DNA of 64,000 bases, taken from Saposhnikovia divaricata (Eukaryota > Streptophyta > Magnoliopsida > Apiales > Apiaceae). The stretch is from positions 99,537,001-99,601,000 of the forward strand of contig CM071594.1 in assembly GCA_036435485.1 (NCBI GenBank). The letters are read 5' to 3'. Position numbers and translations under genes: made by a program. Of this stretch, positions 1 to 12,633 are shown in pieces (the first letter of the stretch is position 1; each line of letters opens with the position of its first letter). The notes under the pieces were generated by a model. That model saw nothing but the letters and a program-made list of their open reading frames with translations. It searched no databases and was not told the DNA's origin.

Positions 1-1127
1 CATACTGATCAATCTGTGACCATTTTTATACTCTCTTCAAAAACCTTCATTGTTTACTTTCCTCCGTCATAATATATTCATGGTATTTATAATACCCTAA
101 CATCATACATCTCAAATCACTATACTTCTATTTTTTTTTTACTCGTAATCTTGGACAACCATATACACATGAGTCACTTTAGTACGGGTGACCCCATCCC
201 AAAAAGGTATAGTAAATTCCCAATCAAAACATGGGTTGTTTAGCAGAAGATTCATATGATCTCATTAATGTTTCCTTTATATCAGAAGCCCTTGCAGTCG
301 GTGCTTACTTAGAAGCAACCCTGCTTTGTCCTTTCATTGCTGGTCTAGTCACTTGATAATCCTTTGTGACTTGGCCTCAACTGGCCACACTAAAATAAAC
401 ATATATGATTTTAGGGGTTGGCTAATAGCATTACTTTTCTAGTAATTGCCGCTATAGTGCCTTCTTTGATACCTTTCTACCTTTCCAAAACTTTACTTCA
501 TATAAGTCTTAGTCGAATACTCGGTACCGTCTCCGGTCACCTTTCCTTTACTTCTATCTTTTTAACTATTCTTATCAATCCCGCGTGCCACACAAGCTTA
601 CCATTCCTGGCTTAATAGCCTTTTCATTTAAGTCAATCCCGGAGTTTCTCAGTCCGGCTGGTTTCTTACTTACATTCCCTGTTTTCGTCCAATCTCACTT
701 CCTCATTTTATCTCTACCATCGATTGTAATACTCAGGGTCCGTCTACTAACCCATATAACGGCAACCTTACCCAATCCACAAGGTTCGCTCCAGTTTCCA
801 TTCTCTTCAATGATGTTCTCTGATAATCAGAAAGACAAGGTTTGCCAAAATTCGATGAAGTTCTTTCCAGAATCAGGGAAATTTTGGTCAATCTATCCAC
901 CTACTGGTAACATTAAGGAGACCAGTTTCGAAACCTGAAGAATAGTTCTATGAACCTCCAAGCAGGTAGAACCATAAGCAATCATAATTTACGAAATAAT
1001 GGCCATTAGATTGGAAGTTTAACCACTGGAGAGGAACCAATTATATACATCCCTTAGAAGGGAATCAATAGTTTCAAACTGAAACCTGTCACAATATCCT
1101 GATACCTGTACGTCCTGACATTCAATA

Positions 1128-1352
1128 TTACCAAAGGTCAGTGTACCTAACCACTAGTCTCAGAAGGAATATTACAGTCGGAGTTGGTTGTTTCACAAAA
1201 TCGACACTAATAAGGCCATCCGTACTTAGCGAACCGTGCTGTCTGAATGCATCCGCAAGTACTTTGTCGTGCTGCGCAAGCACACATCCTAATCCTTTAT
1301 GCGAAGCATCGTTGGAAGCACAAAGTCTCCTTTTTCCATTAAGTAATGCCAA
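1128..1352 (-). pseudogene. Degraded gypsy RNase H fragment
   Basis: The frame contains NDASHKGLGCVLAQHDKVLA, which matches the start of the plant gypsy RNase H domain (usually DASHxGLGCVLMQxGxVIAYASRQ). The downstream residues no longer look like the domain, so a frameshift or rearrangement follows. It once degraded the RNA strand of the RNA/DNA hybrid during reverse transcription. The rest of 1-2515 is the same element's interior. A minus-strand stretch near 2230-2350 with an acidic open frame (DPEEIPADKE) may be gag. A stretch near 100-420 faintly recalls the gag zinc-knuckle region, but it lies on the wrong side of RNase H, which suggests rearrangement. Confidence 0.65.
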
Positions 1353-2515
1353 CTCTTGGTCATTACCAATTTCATCTTTTAGCTCCAGGAAGATTTTCTC
1401 ACATTTTTCTCTTTAACTGCTGATCGTATTACTTGATCCATGATAATTCCGCGTCGGAGTAAACTTAAGGTAACTACTATAATCCATTCAACGAAAAGAA
1501 AGAATTTAATATTCCTCTGAATCACATGCATCTAACATTTCTGGTTCATCATTTAACTGTGTTGCGATAACTCTATACTCAGTCTCTGACAATAGTCTCA
1601 TTACGAGTTCATCTTGACTCACTGGTCTTATCTTCCGGTAGGTTCTGAGATCATTGTTTTGCTTACTACTTCCTTATATAACTTTATCCAATCATGCTGT
1701 CACTTCCCAATGTTTTCACTTTCTAACTGATTCATTTATAAAATGGACATTTTCCTGAATAAAATAACTTCATCAACCTCAATTTGGTTCTATAAATTAC
1801 AACCTATGACCTCTGCCTTCTCATGGCGAATTATTACTAAAAATATTTATACTAATTCATTTATCAAATGATATGGCACTTACTGCCTCTTCTCAACTAT
1901 TCCTAGGGACTCTGCTCCTCGTCTTATATCGATGCCTTTGATAATCATACATCCCTCTAACACTCTTTTCATTAATATGAAAGGCTCTAATGATTCTCAT
2001 CTATTCCCGTATAAGATCTCAAGTAATTCTTCCAATCCGTCTTACTTGCTGGTACTACCTCTAGTAGTCCGGCCACGAATCCAACATGAATCTTCAGTTC
2101 TCTTGCTAATAGCTTAGTTCTTTATGCTAACTTTTCTGAGCACTATACCTTAATCATCTCAATCTTTCTGGCTACAGCCCTCATTCCTCGAGGGTAAGAT
2201 CCTTATCCTAACAGGATTTTCCTTATCTGCTGGAATCTCTTCCGGGTCTCCAGTAGGGTACTCCATCGAATTTACCTGCTCATCTTCAGGATATAAAGAA
2301 TTATCGCGTTGCTGCTCATATGCCTCAAGGTTTGACGCCTTACTTGTCGATACGATATCGAACTAAGTTACTATCACGATACTTAAGAGTTCCCATAAGG
2401 GTTTTATAGGTCATCACTACATTAAGTAGTCCGACTATGAACTTGGCAAGAGTTCTTATTATCTTAGTGAATTTATTGTTTTAACGTCGCCTCATCTCTA
2501 TGGTTTATAACGTAG

Positions 2516-2527
2516 GCTCTGATACCA
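2516..2527 (-). other. Primer-binding site, tRNA-Met type
   Basis: The minus strand reads TGGTATCAGAGC, the standard complement of the 3' end of plant initiator tRNA-Met. It lies four bases after the end of the LTR (…GTTACA), which sets the orientation of the element and the inner LTR boundary. Confidence 0.85.
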
Positions 2528-3195
2528 TTTCTGTAACACCCCCAGATCCGGGGTCAGGGATCTGGTCGTTACGATCTCAATTCCCATCCACAAACTCAAC
2601 ATAAATATTAAATTACAACCTTGTGACCCAAAACAACAACATAAAACACACCTGTTATAGTCCCAGAGATGAAATCAGAGTAATTACCAAATTTTATTAA
2701 GCACATTATGAGTTCTTACAATCCAAAAAGAATTACAATGTGAATACATACTATTTGCCATCCATTATCATAAGTCATACCAGCCCATATATTTGGTACT
2801 TGAAAGAATGAATCTATCCTACCAATAGCTTTCTCTTCGACTCTGGTAGTCTCATCGTCCCCGCCAGCATCGAGTGCGCCTTGTGCGAGTCATCTGGTCT
2901 AGCTGTTGTTGTGATATAATAATAAAGAAATGGTGAGCAATAGCCCACCAACAATAATATTTAACTGAACGATAATATATAATAGCTCAAAAGTATCTTT
3001 CAAACCATATGCCATGCACTTATGGAAATGATGCCAGAATAACATGAACGATGAAGTTACGAGGTAACTCAAAATGCATAAATAGGTGGGAATATCTGCT
3101 ATGTCAAAGATAAGCCAGATATTATCATTTATCATATAAAGAGGAACTTGTAAAGAAAATATTGCAATCCCAGTTATTAACATTTTTCAAAGTCC

Positions 3196-3280
3196 TACAA
3201 CCTGAAAGAAGTCTCTTCGATACGTGTTGCGGAAGACATTGTCAACCTGAAAGAAGTCTCTTCGATACGTGTTGCAGGGA
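3196..3280. repeat. Short direct duplication inside the LTR
   Basis: A unit of about 30 bases beginning CCTGAAAGAAGTCTCTTCGA occurs twice, at about 3200 and 3246, separated by about 15 bases. It is a local duplication in the LTR with no evident function. Confidence 0.75.
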
Positions 3281-3829
3281 ATTCCCAATTTAGGAGATGA
3301 ACCAATACTGGAGTTATCACGTGCCAGCTGTCCCAATACAGTTTACTTCCGGTAGAAGGAAGAACTGACGGCTCCACTTGTCGATTGCCTTTAATAGTAA
3401 CTCCCTGGCCAATGGTTAGGCCTTGTGATGGACCGCGCGAATCGGCCTCTTACACACGACTCCTAGTTCGAATAAATCCACAGCATTGAAACGTAGAGTT
3501 TGTCCTCCCTTCCCCAAGTGAAATACTTGTTGATAAGACTCCACAAAGTAGTCGTATCTAGTTGGAAATGAAAATTCACCAACATTTCCCAAGCTTTTGC
3601 TTGTTAATGGATATCAACTTGTTCCAACAATCTTACCCCTCGAATGATGAGAAGGTACACACAGACTTAATGAGTCCATAGCAACCAAGTTGCGAGTGAA
3701 AAGGATAAATTATGACCGGGAAGTCAACAAAATAAATAACCTTTCTCAAGTAAGGTTCCCTTATAGTTTAAGAGATAGATTAGAGTGAAGAATAGAATCT
3801 TGAGGACCTTTCTTAATATAATATTAATC

Positions 3830-4440
3830 GTAGGACTCTGAAATATTTTACATAATATTTGGAGGTGAAAGATAATCTCCAAATAATATAAATCATTTTA
3901 AAAAGAATTTAAAAGAATTAAATAAATATTCCAAGAATATTTATTAACTCAATAATAATTACGGAATATTATTAAATCTAATATTGCTCGTAAGTAATCC
4001 TCGAATGAATATATAGAGTTATTTACTAAATAAATCACTCCTTAAATTAACATTCAAAATAATATTCATTAATAATTTGACTCCAATAAGTATTTAAAAT
4101 AATATTAAATAAATGAGTCAAACTTTAAATGAATATTTGAAAATAATATTCATTTAATAAATAATCTTCTAAATGAATATCAAAATAATATTCATTTAGT
4201 AATCAAAAACCTTAAAGGAATAATCGAAATAATATTCCTTAAGTAAATATAACTTCCAATGAATATTTTAAATTAATATCCATCTAGTACATAAAACTTT
4301 AAATGAATATTCGAAAGTAATATTCATTTAATAAATAAAATTCCCATGAATATCAAAGTAATTATTCATTAAATAATCAAACTCTAAGTGAATATTCACA
4401 AAAATAATATTCACCTAATATTTCTCGGCTGAGATAATAC
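3830..4440. repeat. AT-rich tandem array of palindromic units
   Basis: Variants of the motif AATGAATATTnnAAATAATATTCATTTA follow one another with a spacing of roughly 45-60 bases. Each unit is itself an imperfect palindrome around ATTC/GAAT. At least eight degenerate copies can be followed by eye. It lies wholly inside the LTR at 2532-7230. Confidence 0.75.
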
Positions 4441-7230
4441 TCAAATAACATTTTTCGAAAGATTTCCAAGTAATTGATACTTTATGGAAATATAAATAAT
4501 GTTTAATAATAACATTCCTCAAGATCAATAATAATCTGCCGTTGGAATCCCTCCAGGTTTCCACGACTATCTGTATCTCAAAATACCGACTCCCGGTCTA
4601 TATTTAAGAATGAATATCATATGCCCTTCGCTAAGGGTCTTATCAAAACAATCCGGCTTATAACTGATAATTCGTATCTAGTCTATAAGCCAATAGTAAT
4701 TCAGGGAATAGGCATCATAAAATAATTTGACAATAGACATGCATGCTATGGCATATGTAAAATGGCAATCACATATATATATATTATCACAACAACAGGT
4801 TCAAAGTTTTGAACACTTGCCTGCTAATTGGGTGTGGGTGGAGATAGCTTGTCCTGTGTCTGCTCGATGATCTATAAACAATCAGAAAATTCGAGATTAA
4901 CCACTTAACATGTTTTAAAAGTCTAGGTATAAACTTCACTTAAATCGAAACACGTTTTCGAATTATCTCGTTATACACCTTTTAGTGTAACTCTTTTTAT
5001 TACTGATACGATCCGACATTTGTTCGTTATTACGATATGTCATCATACCCTCACTCGGTATATACTTAAGTCGTATAAGTTCCAAAGTTGATCGATTACG
5101 AACCGAGATTATACCTCGAGTTTTATCGTTCGTTTTCTAAGTGGTTTACCAAAGTTATAACCAAGCGGGTTTTTAGGGGTTCGTTCGCGTTTAACTTTGA
5201 TTTCAACATTTTTATAAAATCGGAAAACGATCCGTTTGATATGTGGTTTTCTTTCATACCTTCCTTATGACCCCTAGTATTTATTTACCAAGATTCGCCA
5301 CTGAGTAACATGATTTACGAGGGTTCAATTGAAGTTACGAACTTTTACTTACGGTTCCTAACCAATTTTAGTAATTTGATCATAACTCCTAAACCGTAAG
5401 TCAGAATATTTCAATTCTTGCGCCAAAACGATCTATGGCTCGAGATCCACAATGGAATGTCATTTATTCATCAAGGCCAGAAACTCATCATAACTTTTAT
5501 GCACGGTTTTCTAGAGGTTAACGAAAATCGGGCATTACGACGGCTATAAATCGGACGTTTCCAAATTGTTACAACAATCACCAAGCCACACCGGGCATAC
5601 ATACATCTTATACACATGATTATTATCTCAACAAGTCCAGAAATATCATACTTCACCATCATATTCATTATATCTCTTAGATCAATAAAGCTAATTACAT
5701 AATCATGCTTATAATACACCATTTCATAACTAATCTCAAAATCATCCAATAATCATCGAAACTTAAACCAAGAGCTAGGGTTTCTTGACATGATTACCTT
5801 CCTTGGAGTATGTATTGGCCTTAATAAGCTTGATCTAGTCCTTGTATAGCATTAACAAAGCTTGGATCAACCAAAGAAAACAAGAAATCAAAGATTAGTT
5901 CTTAGAAGTTACTATTCATCCTAAACTTGTAAAAATCATAGAAAATTGAAAATAAGAATTTAGCTCTAAAATTTTTACCACATCTTGGCCTCTTCATAAT
6001 CTTTGTTTTGAGTCCTAGATCATTAGGTTCCTAGCTAGGGTTTTGAGTCCTCTTTTTCCTCTGGACAGAAACTGGGCAGATTTGTTTCCCCAACTTTGAG
6101 CATGGATTTGACTAGGCTATACTACTTTGTTGGCCATGAAATTTTGAGCGAATATTACCCATGGAGTGGAGAGGCTATGGTTAAAATTTGGTGATTTTAT
6201 CATGGACATAAATGGAGATATGAATTTTTCTTTCCTTGATGTTCCTGCTGGGCAGTTTGAGAGAAAGTGATGAAGTTGGTTGTTTTTCCTTTTTTGCTTG
6301 CTTGGTTTCTTGCATAAGGTGAATAATTGAGATAATATCTTGCTAAAGCTACTTTATTAAAGTGCTTTGGTCATTGCATGCATCACCTTGAGCCATGTGT
6401 CTTGATTTTGTGTTGTAGATGATGTAATCTTGTAACTAGTTTGGTTTTGTTGCTAATGATGCTAGTTACTTGGTGACTAACTTATTTACTTGGTCTTATC
6501 CACTTGCACATGTTTGCATCTTGGCTCTCCGCTTATTTCTTTGTCCGGTTATGGCTCGTTTCGATTGATCGTTCGTAGGAATATTTCACGGATTTCTAAT
6601 TAGGGTTTACCGGGAATCTTCTTAATATTAATACTATCATTCTCCATCTTTCTTACTAACTTTCGAATTTATATTCCTTAAATCCCTTCGTTAAATTCTT
6701 AAGTCTGTCAGTGTCCAGGGAACTCTCGGAGAAAATAAAAGTGCGGTTTTTCAGATTCTGACAGCTTTTACACACACTTATTTTCCCCATGGATCACTAA
6801 TACGAACTCGGAAATCCGTTCCGAATACTTCTATATAGTGTCGTCTCATAATATTCTCATTTCCACCAAAAATACTATTCATTCTTTTTTCTTTACTCAT
6901 CCTCTTAGGGTTGTACAATTGTCCCTGATCTCTTTCAATCATTCCTTAACCTTTTTACGGACCAACTAGACCAATAACAGATATCGATTTGGATGACATA
7001 AGAATAATCTTCTCCTTTAGAATTATCAAATCTCAATTCCCTAGGAGATAGATAATTCTTATCTAAAGTGTCAACGAATAGTATTCTTCATGGCATATAA
7101 ACATTTGAATCCAAATCTATTCCTTTCATTCATTATCTCAATCGTTACATCGTAGTCGTAATCACTATTCATCATTACCTCAGTACATAATAAAAAGTTT
7201 TAATTATATCCAAAATTTGGGGTTCTTACA

Positions 7231-7790
7231 TGTAGTTGTTGGTCTTTTGGACAATATTGGTTGTAATGGAATGATGAATTGGTTCTGCTTTTGATTACAT
7301 ATATAAAAAGCGTTGTCTAGTTTCCTTTTAGCCAATTACGGCATTGTCTGGAATACCTGTTATTTTATGTAACAGACAATGCTTTTTAATACCCAAGATT
7401 TATAAGAGAAACCATTATGTGCTTTATAACACCATGCTTTTAACAACTAGATCGTTGTGTGCAGAAAAGCAAAAAAAAAATATGCATCCATTGTCTATAA
7501 CAAAACATAATAATGCTTTTAGCAAAGTGAAAACGTAATCTCTTATATATTCAGACAACATATAGTTAGCACAGCCTGTAGTTAAAACACATACAACATA
7601 ATAACGAAATCAAAACGTTGTAGGTTAAATATTTACACAATGCTCTTGCAAAAATAAAAATGTAATGTCTTATACATTCAGACAACAAGTAGTAAACACA
7701 GAAAATATGGTAAACGTTGTCTAACTAAATTTCACACAACACTTCTGTTACAGAAAGACCATTGTAAGAATTGGATATGTACAAGTGTAT
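7231..7790. repeat. Stretch with scattered GTTGTCT/AGACAAC motifs
   Basis: The motif GTTGTCT or its complement AGACAAC, and the relaxed form CAGACAATGC, recur in both orientations (for example near 7312, 7332, 7374, 7552, 7681 and 7725). This resembles the subterminal arrays of CACTA and related DNA transposons, but no CACTA tip or target duplication could be found. It may be the truncated end of such an element. Confidence 0.4.
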
Positions 7791-7810
7791 GAGAGAAGTA
7801 GACACTTGTA
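7780..7810. other. Small perfect hairpin
   Basis: TACAAGTGT at 7780-7788 is followed after 13 bases by its exact complement ACACTTGTA at 7802-7810. Function unknown; it sits between the GTTGTCT-rich stretch and the long inverted duplication. Confidence 0.6.
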
Positions 7811-7936
7811 TGTAGTCCTTCTTACCACCCTTCTAAATATATAGGAAGGCATACTCCATAGAGATTTACCACAATAGTATTTAAATTAAAAGGTTTTGTC
7901 TGTACAAGGGGTTGTGTCAGACGGCATCGAGATAGG

Positions 7937-9434
7937 ACGGCGGTTTTGAAGAATTTGTGGAGAGGTTGAGAGTTTCACCTTACAGAAACCATGAGGAAGA
8001 TGTTCCAGCGCGCCTTTGGCATCTTCTTCAACTGTGGCACCCTAGACAAGCAGGAGAAAAGTATCAGCAGGAGAAAACTGGAGTGTGTACTGAAAAATAT
8101 TGAGTCACATTAAAATCAAATGCATATCTACTTTGATCTTTTCAATTCTCTAGGTTTTTTTCCTACTTATATATATAGAAGTTTGTTATCATTAGATTTG
8201 TATTTACACCCTTCACCATTAATTAGTTAATCACACTATTTGTGTTCAACTAACTGTTTATCACTTTTTTATTAGTCAAATCATTTGAATAATCCTTGAA
8301 TAACTACTAGGTTCTTTGTTTAATGTCTTTAGTCAACAAAACCAATTAAAAATTTAAAAACAAATTGAAGAAATGATTGTATAAGAAATTTTTCAAAAAA
8401 AGGTCATACACAAATCAAAAAGTAATGCAAAATTTTGGGGCTTCCATTGGATACAATTCATAAAATGTTTAGTTTAGCTTTGTCAAAATTTGATAATAAT
8501 GCTGCACCTGTTTTGTTAAAGGTTACATCAAATTGTTGTGGGCAAGTCTCTAAAATTTTAAAATGACATTCTATTCTTGAATTACCCATAACATATAACC
8601 AAAATTAAATGTTAAAATTTTGCTGATGTTGGTTAAAATTTTGGCAACACATTTTGGGCACAAACTCTGGCTATATGTTATGGGTAATTTTAGAATTGAA
8701 TGTCATTTTAAAATTTTAGAGACTTACCCACAATAATTACCATGTAACATTTAATAAAGGAGGTGCAGCATTATTATCAAATTTTAAGAAAGCTAAACTA
8801 AATATTTTATGAATTGTATTAAGCGAAAGGAGCACAATTTTGCATAACTTTTTGATTTGTGTATGCCCTTTTTGAAAAATTTCTTATACAATTATTTCTT
8901 CAATCTTTTTGAAATTTTAATTTGTTTTTCTTGTATAAAAACATTAAAGAAAGAACCTAGTAGCTGTTCAACTATTATTCAAATGCTTTAAGTAATAAAA
9001 TATTGATAAACAATTAGTTGAACACAAACAGTATGATTAATTAATTAATGGTGAAGGGTTTAAATACAAAATTACCTACTCATAACAAACATCTATGTAT
9101 ATCTTTAGCAAAAAAACCCTAAAGAATTGAAAAGATCAAAGTATGCATTTGGTTTTAATATGACTCACTATTACTCAAAATAATTGAAAAGATCAAGGTA
9201 TCCATTTGGTTTTAATATGACTCAATATTACTTACGTTACATCCAGTACATAATTCAGCCAGTTTTCTCCTGCTGTTCTTGGGTGCCAACAGCACTTTTC
9301 TCCTGGTGGGTGCCAACAGTTGAAGAAGATGCGAGAGGCGCAGGCGCAGGCGCTGGAGCTGGAACATTTTCAAACTCATGGTTTCTGTAAGGTGGAACTC
9401 TCCACCTCTCCATGAATTCTTCAAAGCCGTCGTC
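7937..9434. repeat. Long inverted duplication with a short loop
   Basis: The left arm (about 7937-8597) and right arm (about 8672-9434) are inverted copies of each other. At the centre, ATTACCCATAACATATA (8581-8597) pairs with its complement at 8672-8688 across a loop of about 74 bases. At the outer end both arms hold the second exon of the same minigene: plus strand on the left from about 7937, minus strand on the right from 9434. The arms differ by many substitutions and small indels. The right arm has an extra 58-base tandem duplication (about 9125-9240). A transcript through it would fold into a several-hundred-base hairpin. Confidence 0.8.
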
Positions 9435-9728
9435 CTGCATAAAAGTAATAAGTATGGCAAAAATATATGAGTACTATTTACAAATTTTTATATCTGTCTC
9501 TAATTGTATTTATTTGACTATTTGAATACATCTAACATGCCATTACACATTTTGGGGTAACATATAGGAGAAGTACAATGATTTTGTTACCCGATAATTA
9601 AGATCCCAAGGAGACTGGCTCAATGTGCACATCATCGGTCCTGGTGGAGGTGGATCTGGTATGTGGTTGCCCTCTAGGAGAATTTCTAAGATTAGGGCTA
9701 AGATCTCTGGATTTTCGTTCATCACCAT
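9255..9728 (-). CDS. Two-exon minigene, 105 aa, unknown family
   Basis: Exon 1 runs from ATG at 9728 to 9591 (46 codons) and ends in a GTAAC donor. Exon 2 runs from 9434, after a TTTTATGCAG acceptor, to a TGA at 9255. The join is in phase. Exon 1 contains GNHIPDPPPPGPMMC; exon 2 starts DDGFEEFMERWRVPPYRNH, then an APAPAPAP stretch and two near-repeats of VGTHQEK/VGTQEQQEK. I do not recognise the family and see no signal peptide or membrane segment. A degraded inverted copy of exon 2 lies at about 7937-8090. It could be a small host gene, a captured fragment or a transposon accessory gene. Clean phase and a nearby TATA box argue that it is or was expressed. Confidence 0.45.
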
Positions 9729-9767
9729 GTTCTATGATGGTAATGAAATGTTGTCTAGAGTCCTCAA

Positions 9768-9773
9768 TTTATA
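9768..9773 (-). promoter_or_regulatory. TATA box candidate for the minigene
   Basis: The minus strand reads ACATATAAATTG, 40 bases upstream of the ATG at 9728. The same 34-base block is duplicated just upstream (TATA-like copy near 9791-9796), so there may be two alternative boxes. Start-site spacing would leave a very short leader. Confidence 0.35.
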
Positions 9774-9825
9774 TGTAGGCGGTGACAAATATAGTCGTCA
9801 ATTTATATGTAAGCGGTGACAAATA

Positions 9826-9969
9826 TAGTCATTATAGAACCCTAACTTTGGAAAATTTTTGGGCTTTTATCTTCAAAGCCCAAGAGAAACCCAAATGTAG
9901 TCGTTATAGAACCCTAACTTTGGGAAATTTTTGGGCTTTTATCTTCAAAGCCCAAGAGAAACCCACGGA
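9826..9969. repeat. Two tandem 72-base units, each with a hairpin
   Basis: A unit beginning TAGTC…TATAGAACCCTAACTTTGG occurs at 9826 and 9898. Each contains the stem TTGGGCTTT…AAAGCCCAA with a short loop. They lie upstream of the minigene on its strand. Confidence 0.75.
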
Positions 9970-12044
9970 GAATGAAAATAAAAATTAGACAAAACAATAT
10001 GTAACTAAGTCACATAAGGCCCAAAGAAAAAAAAATACTAATCACTTCATAAATTTTCATATAGAAATAAATTTACCCTTCATTTAGTATTAATACTATT
10101 GCAATAATAATAATAATAATAAATTTAAATAATTGTTTTGATAATGGTGTTATGGTTATCTTATAATTATTTTATAATTTTATTTTCACATAATAATTTT
10201 GTCTTTAAATTTTTAAACTCTATTCCTAATATCCTCAATATTAAAAGCCTAAAAATTAAAATACTAAGTTGACTATTGTTGAAAAACTTTTTTTATATTT
10301 CCATTGTACAAGTTAGAATGGAACTAACTATATCTTTATCAAAAATTTACCACTACAAGAACATACAAGGCTAAAATATACACAAAATAACTAGGTATCA
10401 ATTTTTTACAATTTTTGTGAATTATCCAACTATTTGAATATGGAATATCACATCATTTTTAAATTCATGTCAAAGTTGTAGAAGCTATACTGTAGAATCT
10501 CAATAAATTTATAATATATATAAGTTAATAATTATCGATAATCCCAACCGGGGACCATGAAAAATATAACAGTATTAGTAAAGTAATAATAACATTTTCA
10601 TAAATATCTCTTTGTAAAAATTTGGTGTCTTAAAAATCTAATTTTGTAGACACACTTTGTTGTTAGGTTGCACGAAATTTAAAATTTAAACATGTTAATT
10701 TATGTATTGTAAAACTATTACAAGTTCAAAAACATGTATAATCTTAACAAATAGTAATTATTAATCATTCAACAAGAATTTTATCATAAAAAAACACTTT
10801 TAGTTTTGAGAAATAAAATATGTGCTGACTCTATAGGTGCTTTTAGTCTAAGTTCAGCTATGCTGGGGGTAAGTTCCATATGGCACAAAGCATCCACGCT
10901 ACAATTTTTTTCTTGCCAAGTCAATTAAATTTGTTTAGAAATAAGTGAACTTAAGATCAGTGTAAAAAATGGAGATCGTATATGTAATACAGTGAGAGTA
11001 TAAAATAGTTTCAAATTATATGGACAAAACATGTAAATCTGCATCAAATACCAGTTTTTGTGTAGTAAAAACTAGGTTAGTGTGTATTTAATGCTAGGGT
11101 TGAGAGTTTTGAGCTTTAAATAGCTGCGCTTGTGTTTCTTGACTTAATTCGTATCCTCAAAAGATGCTTACGTATATCAGAAGTTGAGAATCAAGCGAAA
11201 ATCGTAGTTTTTAGAATGTGTGGTAAGACCCTTTATATAAGCATTGAAAGCATTAGATTTATAGCGGGATTAGAAGACTTGATGGGCAAGTCAGCTCCTT
11301 GATCTTATTTGTAGAAATCAGTTTCAATGTTTGATTAGGTGCCTTAGAGGCTACATCCTGTAGATATTATGTCCTTATTTGACTCTTATTTCCAGGCTAT
11401 TAATTAGTCCTAATATTAATTACAAAATTAATATTTAATTAGGATTTTGGACCTCATTAATGTGTGTCGTATTTGGACAAAGATAGGTATAATTAATGCA
11501 TTTAGGACTTATTTTTGGTACCTACATCATTTGTCCACCAACTTCTGGAAAAACATCTTGAATTTTTGTAGAAGTTACATTTGCCTTTTTCGAGACTTGG
11601 AGTTTTCTTTCACTCCTTTACCTGGGATTTATTACGTACACTAGTGTTTCACGGATCTCGTCTTGATGTAAAATTGGAGCGAGCTACACATTTACTACGA
11701 CTTGCCTTTCTCGAGGCTAAGCAATTATTTTCCAATAACTTTTGTTATTGGATTTTGCCCGTATATTTTAAGGAATTGTTTATAAAATTCCTCAATTTTT
11801 TCTGTATCTTTCCTAATTTTTACGATTTTTCTAGTACCCACAGGTATTTTTCTAGTTTTGACTAATTAATCAAAAATATTTAATCGGTGCTTCGAGCATA
11901 AAATATTTTTAAAAAATTATTTTTCTTGAATTTTTGGGATTTAATTTCAAAATATCCCCTATTTTTCATGATTTTTGGTTGTTTTTAGAATTTTTAGGAA
12001 TTTTATTCTTTTTAATTCTAAAATAAAGGTCCCCATTGGTTACG
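9970..12044. other. AT-rich non-coding stretch, probably Tat-element flank
   Basis: I see no gene here. The first part (to about 10500) is simple AT-rich sequence with a short TAA run near 10105. From about 11050 onward the sequence seems to belong to the same repeat unit as the cassettes after 12045. Open frames at 11447-11644 and 11581-11865 are not recognisable. A TTTAAATAGC box near 11116 is TATA-like. Confidence 0.35.
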
Positions 12045-12628
12045 CTCCCTTGGCGTGGGTCACTCCCGCCAAGGAACCACAGTTTAAACCACCGACAGAG
12101 AAAATGTCTCATGGGTGTGGATAATTATCCTTCAACTTTGAAATGCTTCCTTGGCGTAGGTCTCCCCGCCAATGAGACACTTTTATGAACTACGGCTAGA
12201 GAACATGTCTCTGGGGCATGGGTGTTTCCAGCATTTTATTATTTTTTCCATTTCTTTTTCTTTATTTTAAGAAAATCATGGCTCAATTTAAATTTGATTT
12301 CTTGGCGTGGGTCACCCCCGCCAAGAAGACATGGTTTGAACAGTGCCTAGAGAACATGTCTCTTGGGCATGGTTGATTGTACATAATGGATTTTTTGGAA
12401 AATACTAAATATTTTCCTCTTTTAAAAAATAATTAAAATTACTTTCTCTCCTATTTTGGATAAATAAAATAATTAATTCATAATTTTTTTTAATTTAACC
12501 TCTTTATGGCTTCACTTGTAGCTCCATCCTTACCGTGGATGACCCCCGCCAAATATTTTGAACCACGCCTAGAGACAGTGTCTCTTGGGCATGCTATGCC
12601 CTCAGACATTTTAAAAGTAATTAATTAA
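12045..12628. repeat. Dispersed cassette repeat with CTTGGCGTGGGTCACC hairpin
   Basis: Four related cassettes begin near 12048, 12147, 12300 and 12526. Each starts with an imperfect palindrome such as CTTGGCGTGGGTCACCCCC followed by GCCAAG, and about 50 bases later has GAGAACATGTCTCTTGGGCATGG. A fifth, more diverged copy lies near 16472-16555, on the other side of the copia insertion at 12634-16406. They seem to be part of the untranslated region or LTR of the Tat-like element. Confidence 0.7.
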
Positions 12629-12633
12629 ATAAC
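12629..12633. other. Target site duplication ATAAC, left
   Basis: ATAAC directly precedes the left LTR and is repeated directly after the right LTR at 16407-16411. The 5-base length is typical for LTR retrotransposons. Confidence 0.8.

Larger units (their letters stand above)
1..7230 (-). mobile_element. Ty3/gypsy LTR retrotransposon, Tekay-like, 5' part
   Basis: The element lies on the minus strand and its 3' half is outside the window. Reading down from 7230 there is a long LTR (7230 to 2532), a tRNA-Met type primer-binding site (2527 to 2516) and then a degraded internal region to position 1. The LTR tips are TGTAAGAACCCC and GGGTGTTACA. A ribonuclease H remnant at 1128-1352 shows it is Ty3/gypsy. 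That remnant is only about 1.2 kb from the primer site, so much of gag-pol must be deleted or scrambled. The Tekay (chromovirus) label is an inference from LTR length and primer site. Confidence 0.7.
2532..7230 (-). repeat. 5' LTR of the first gypsy element (4.7 kb)
   Basis: The boundaries are TG…CA type tips: TGTAACACCCCC at 2532 and GGGGTTCTTACA ending at 7230. The inner end is fixed by the primer-binding site. No coding gene is recognisable inside; short open frames at 2899-3183, 5088-5270 and 5471-5749 look like chance. The last bases before the primer site form a CCCCGGATCTGGGG stem. The same arrangement occurs in the LTRs of the element at 19445-29307, so the two belong to related families. 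The outer end is less certain than the inner one because the partner LTR is not visible. Confidence 0.7.

Noticed and set aside
418..938. Plus-strand frames at 418-615 and 585-938
   Set aside because: They overlap degraded minus-strand gypsy sequence and resemble no protein.
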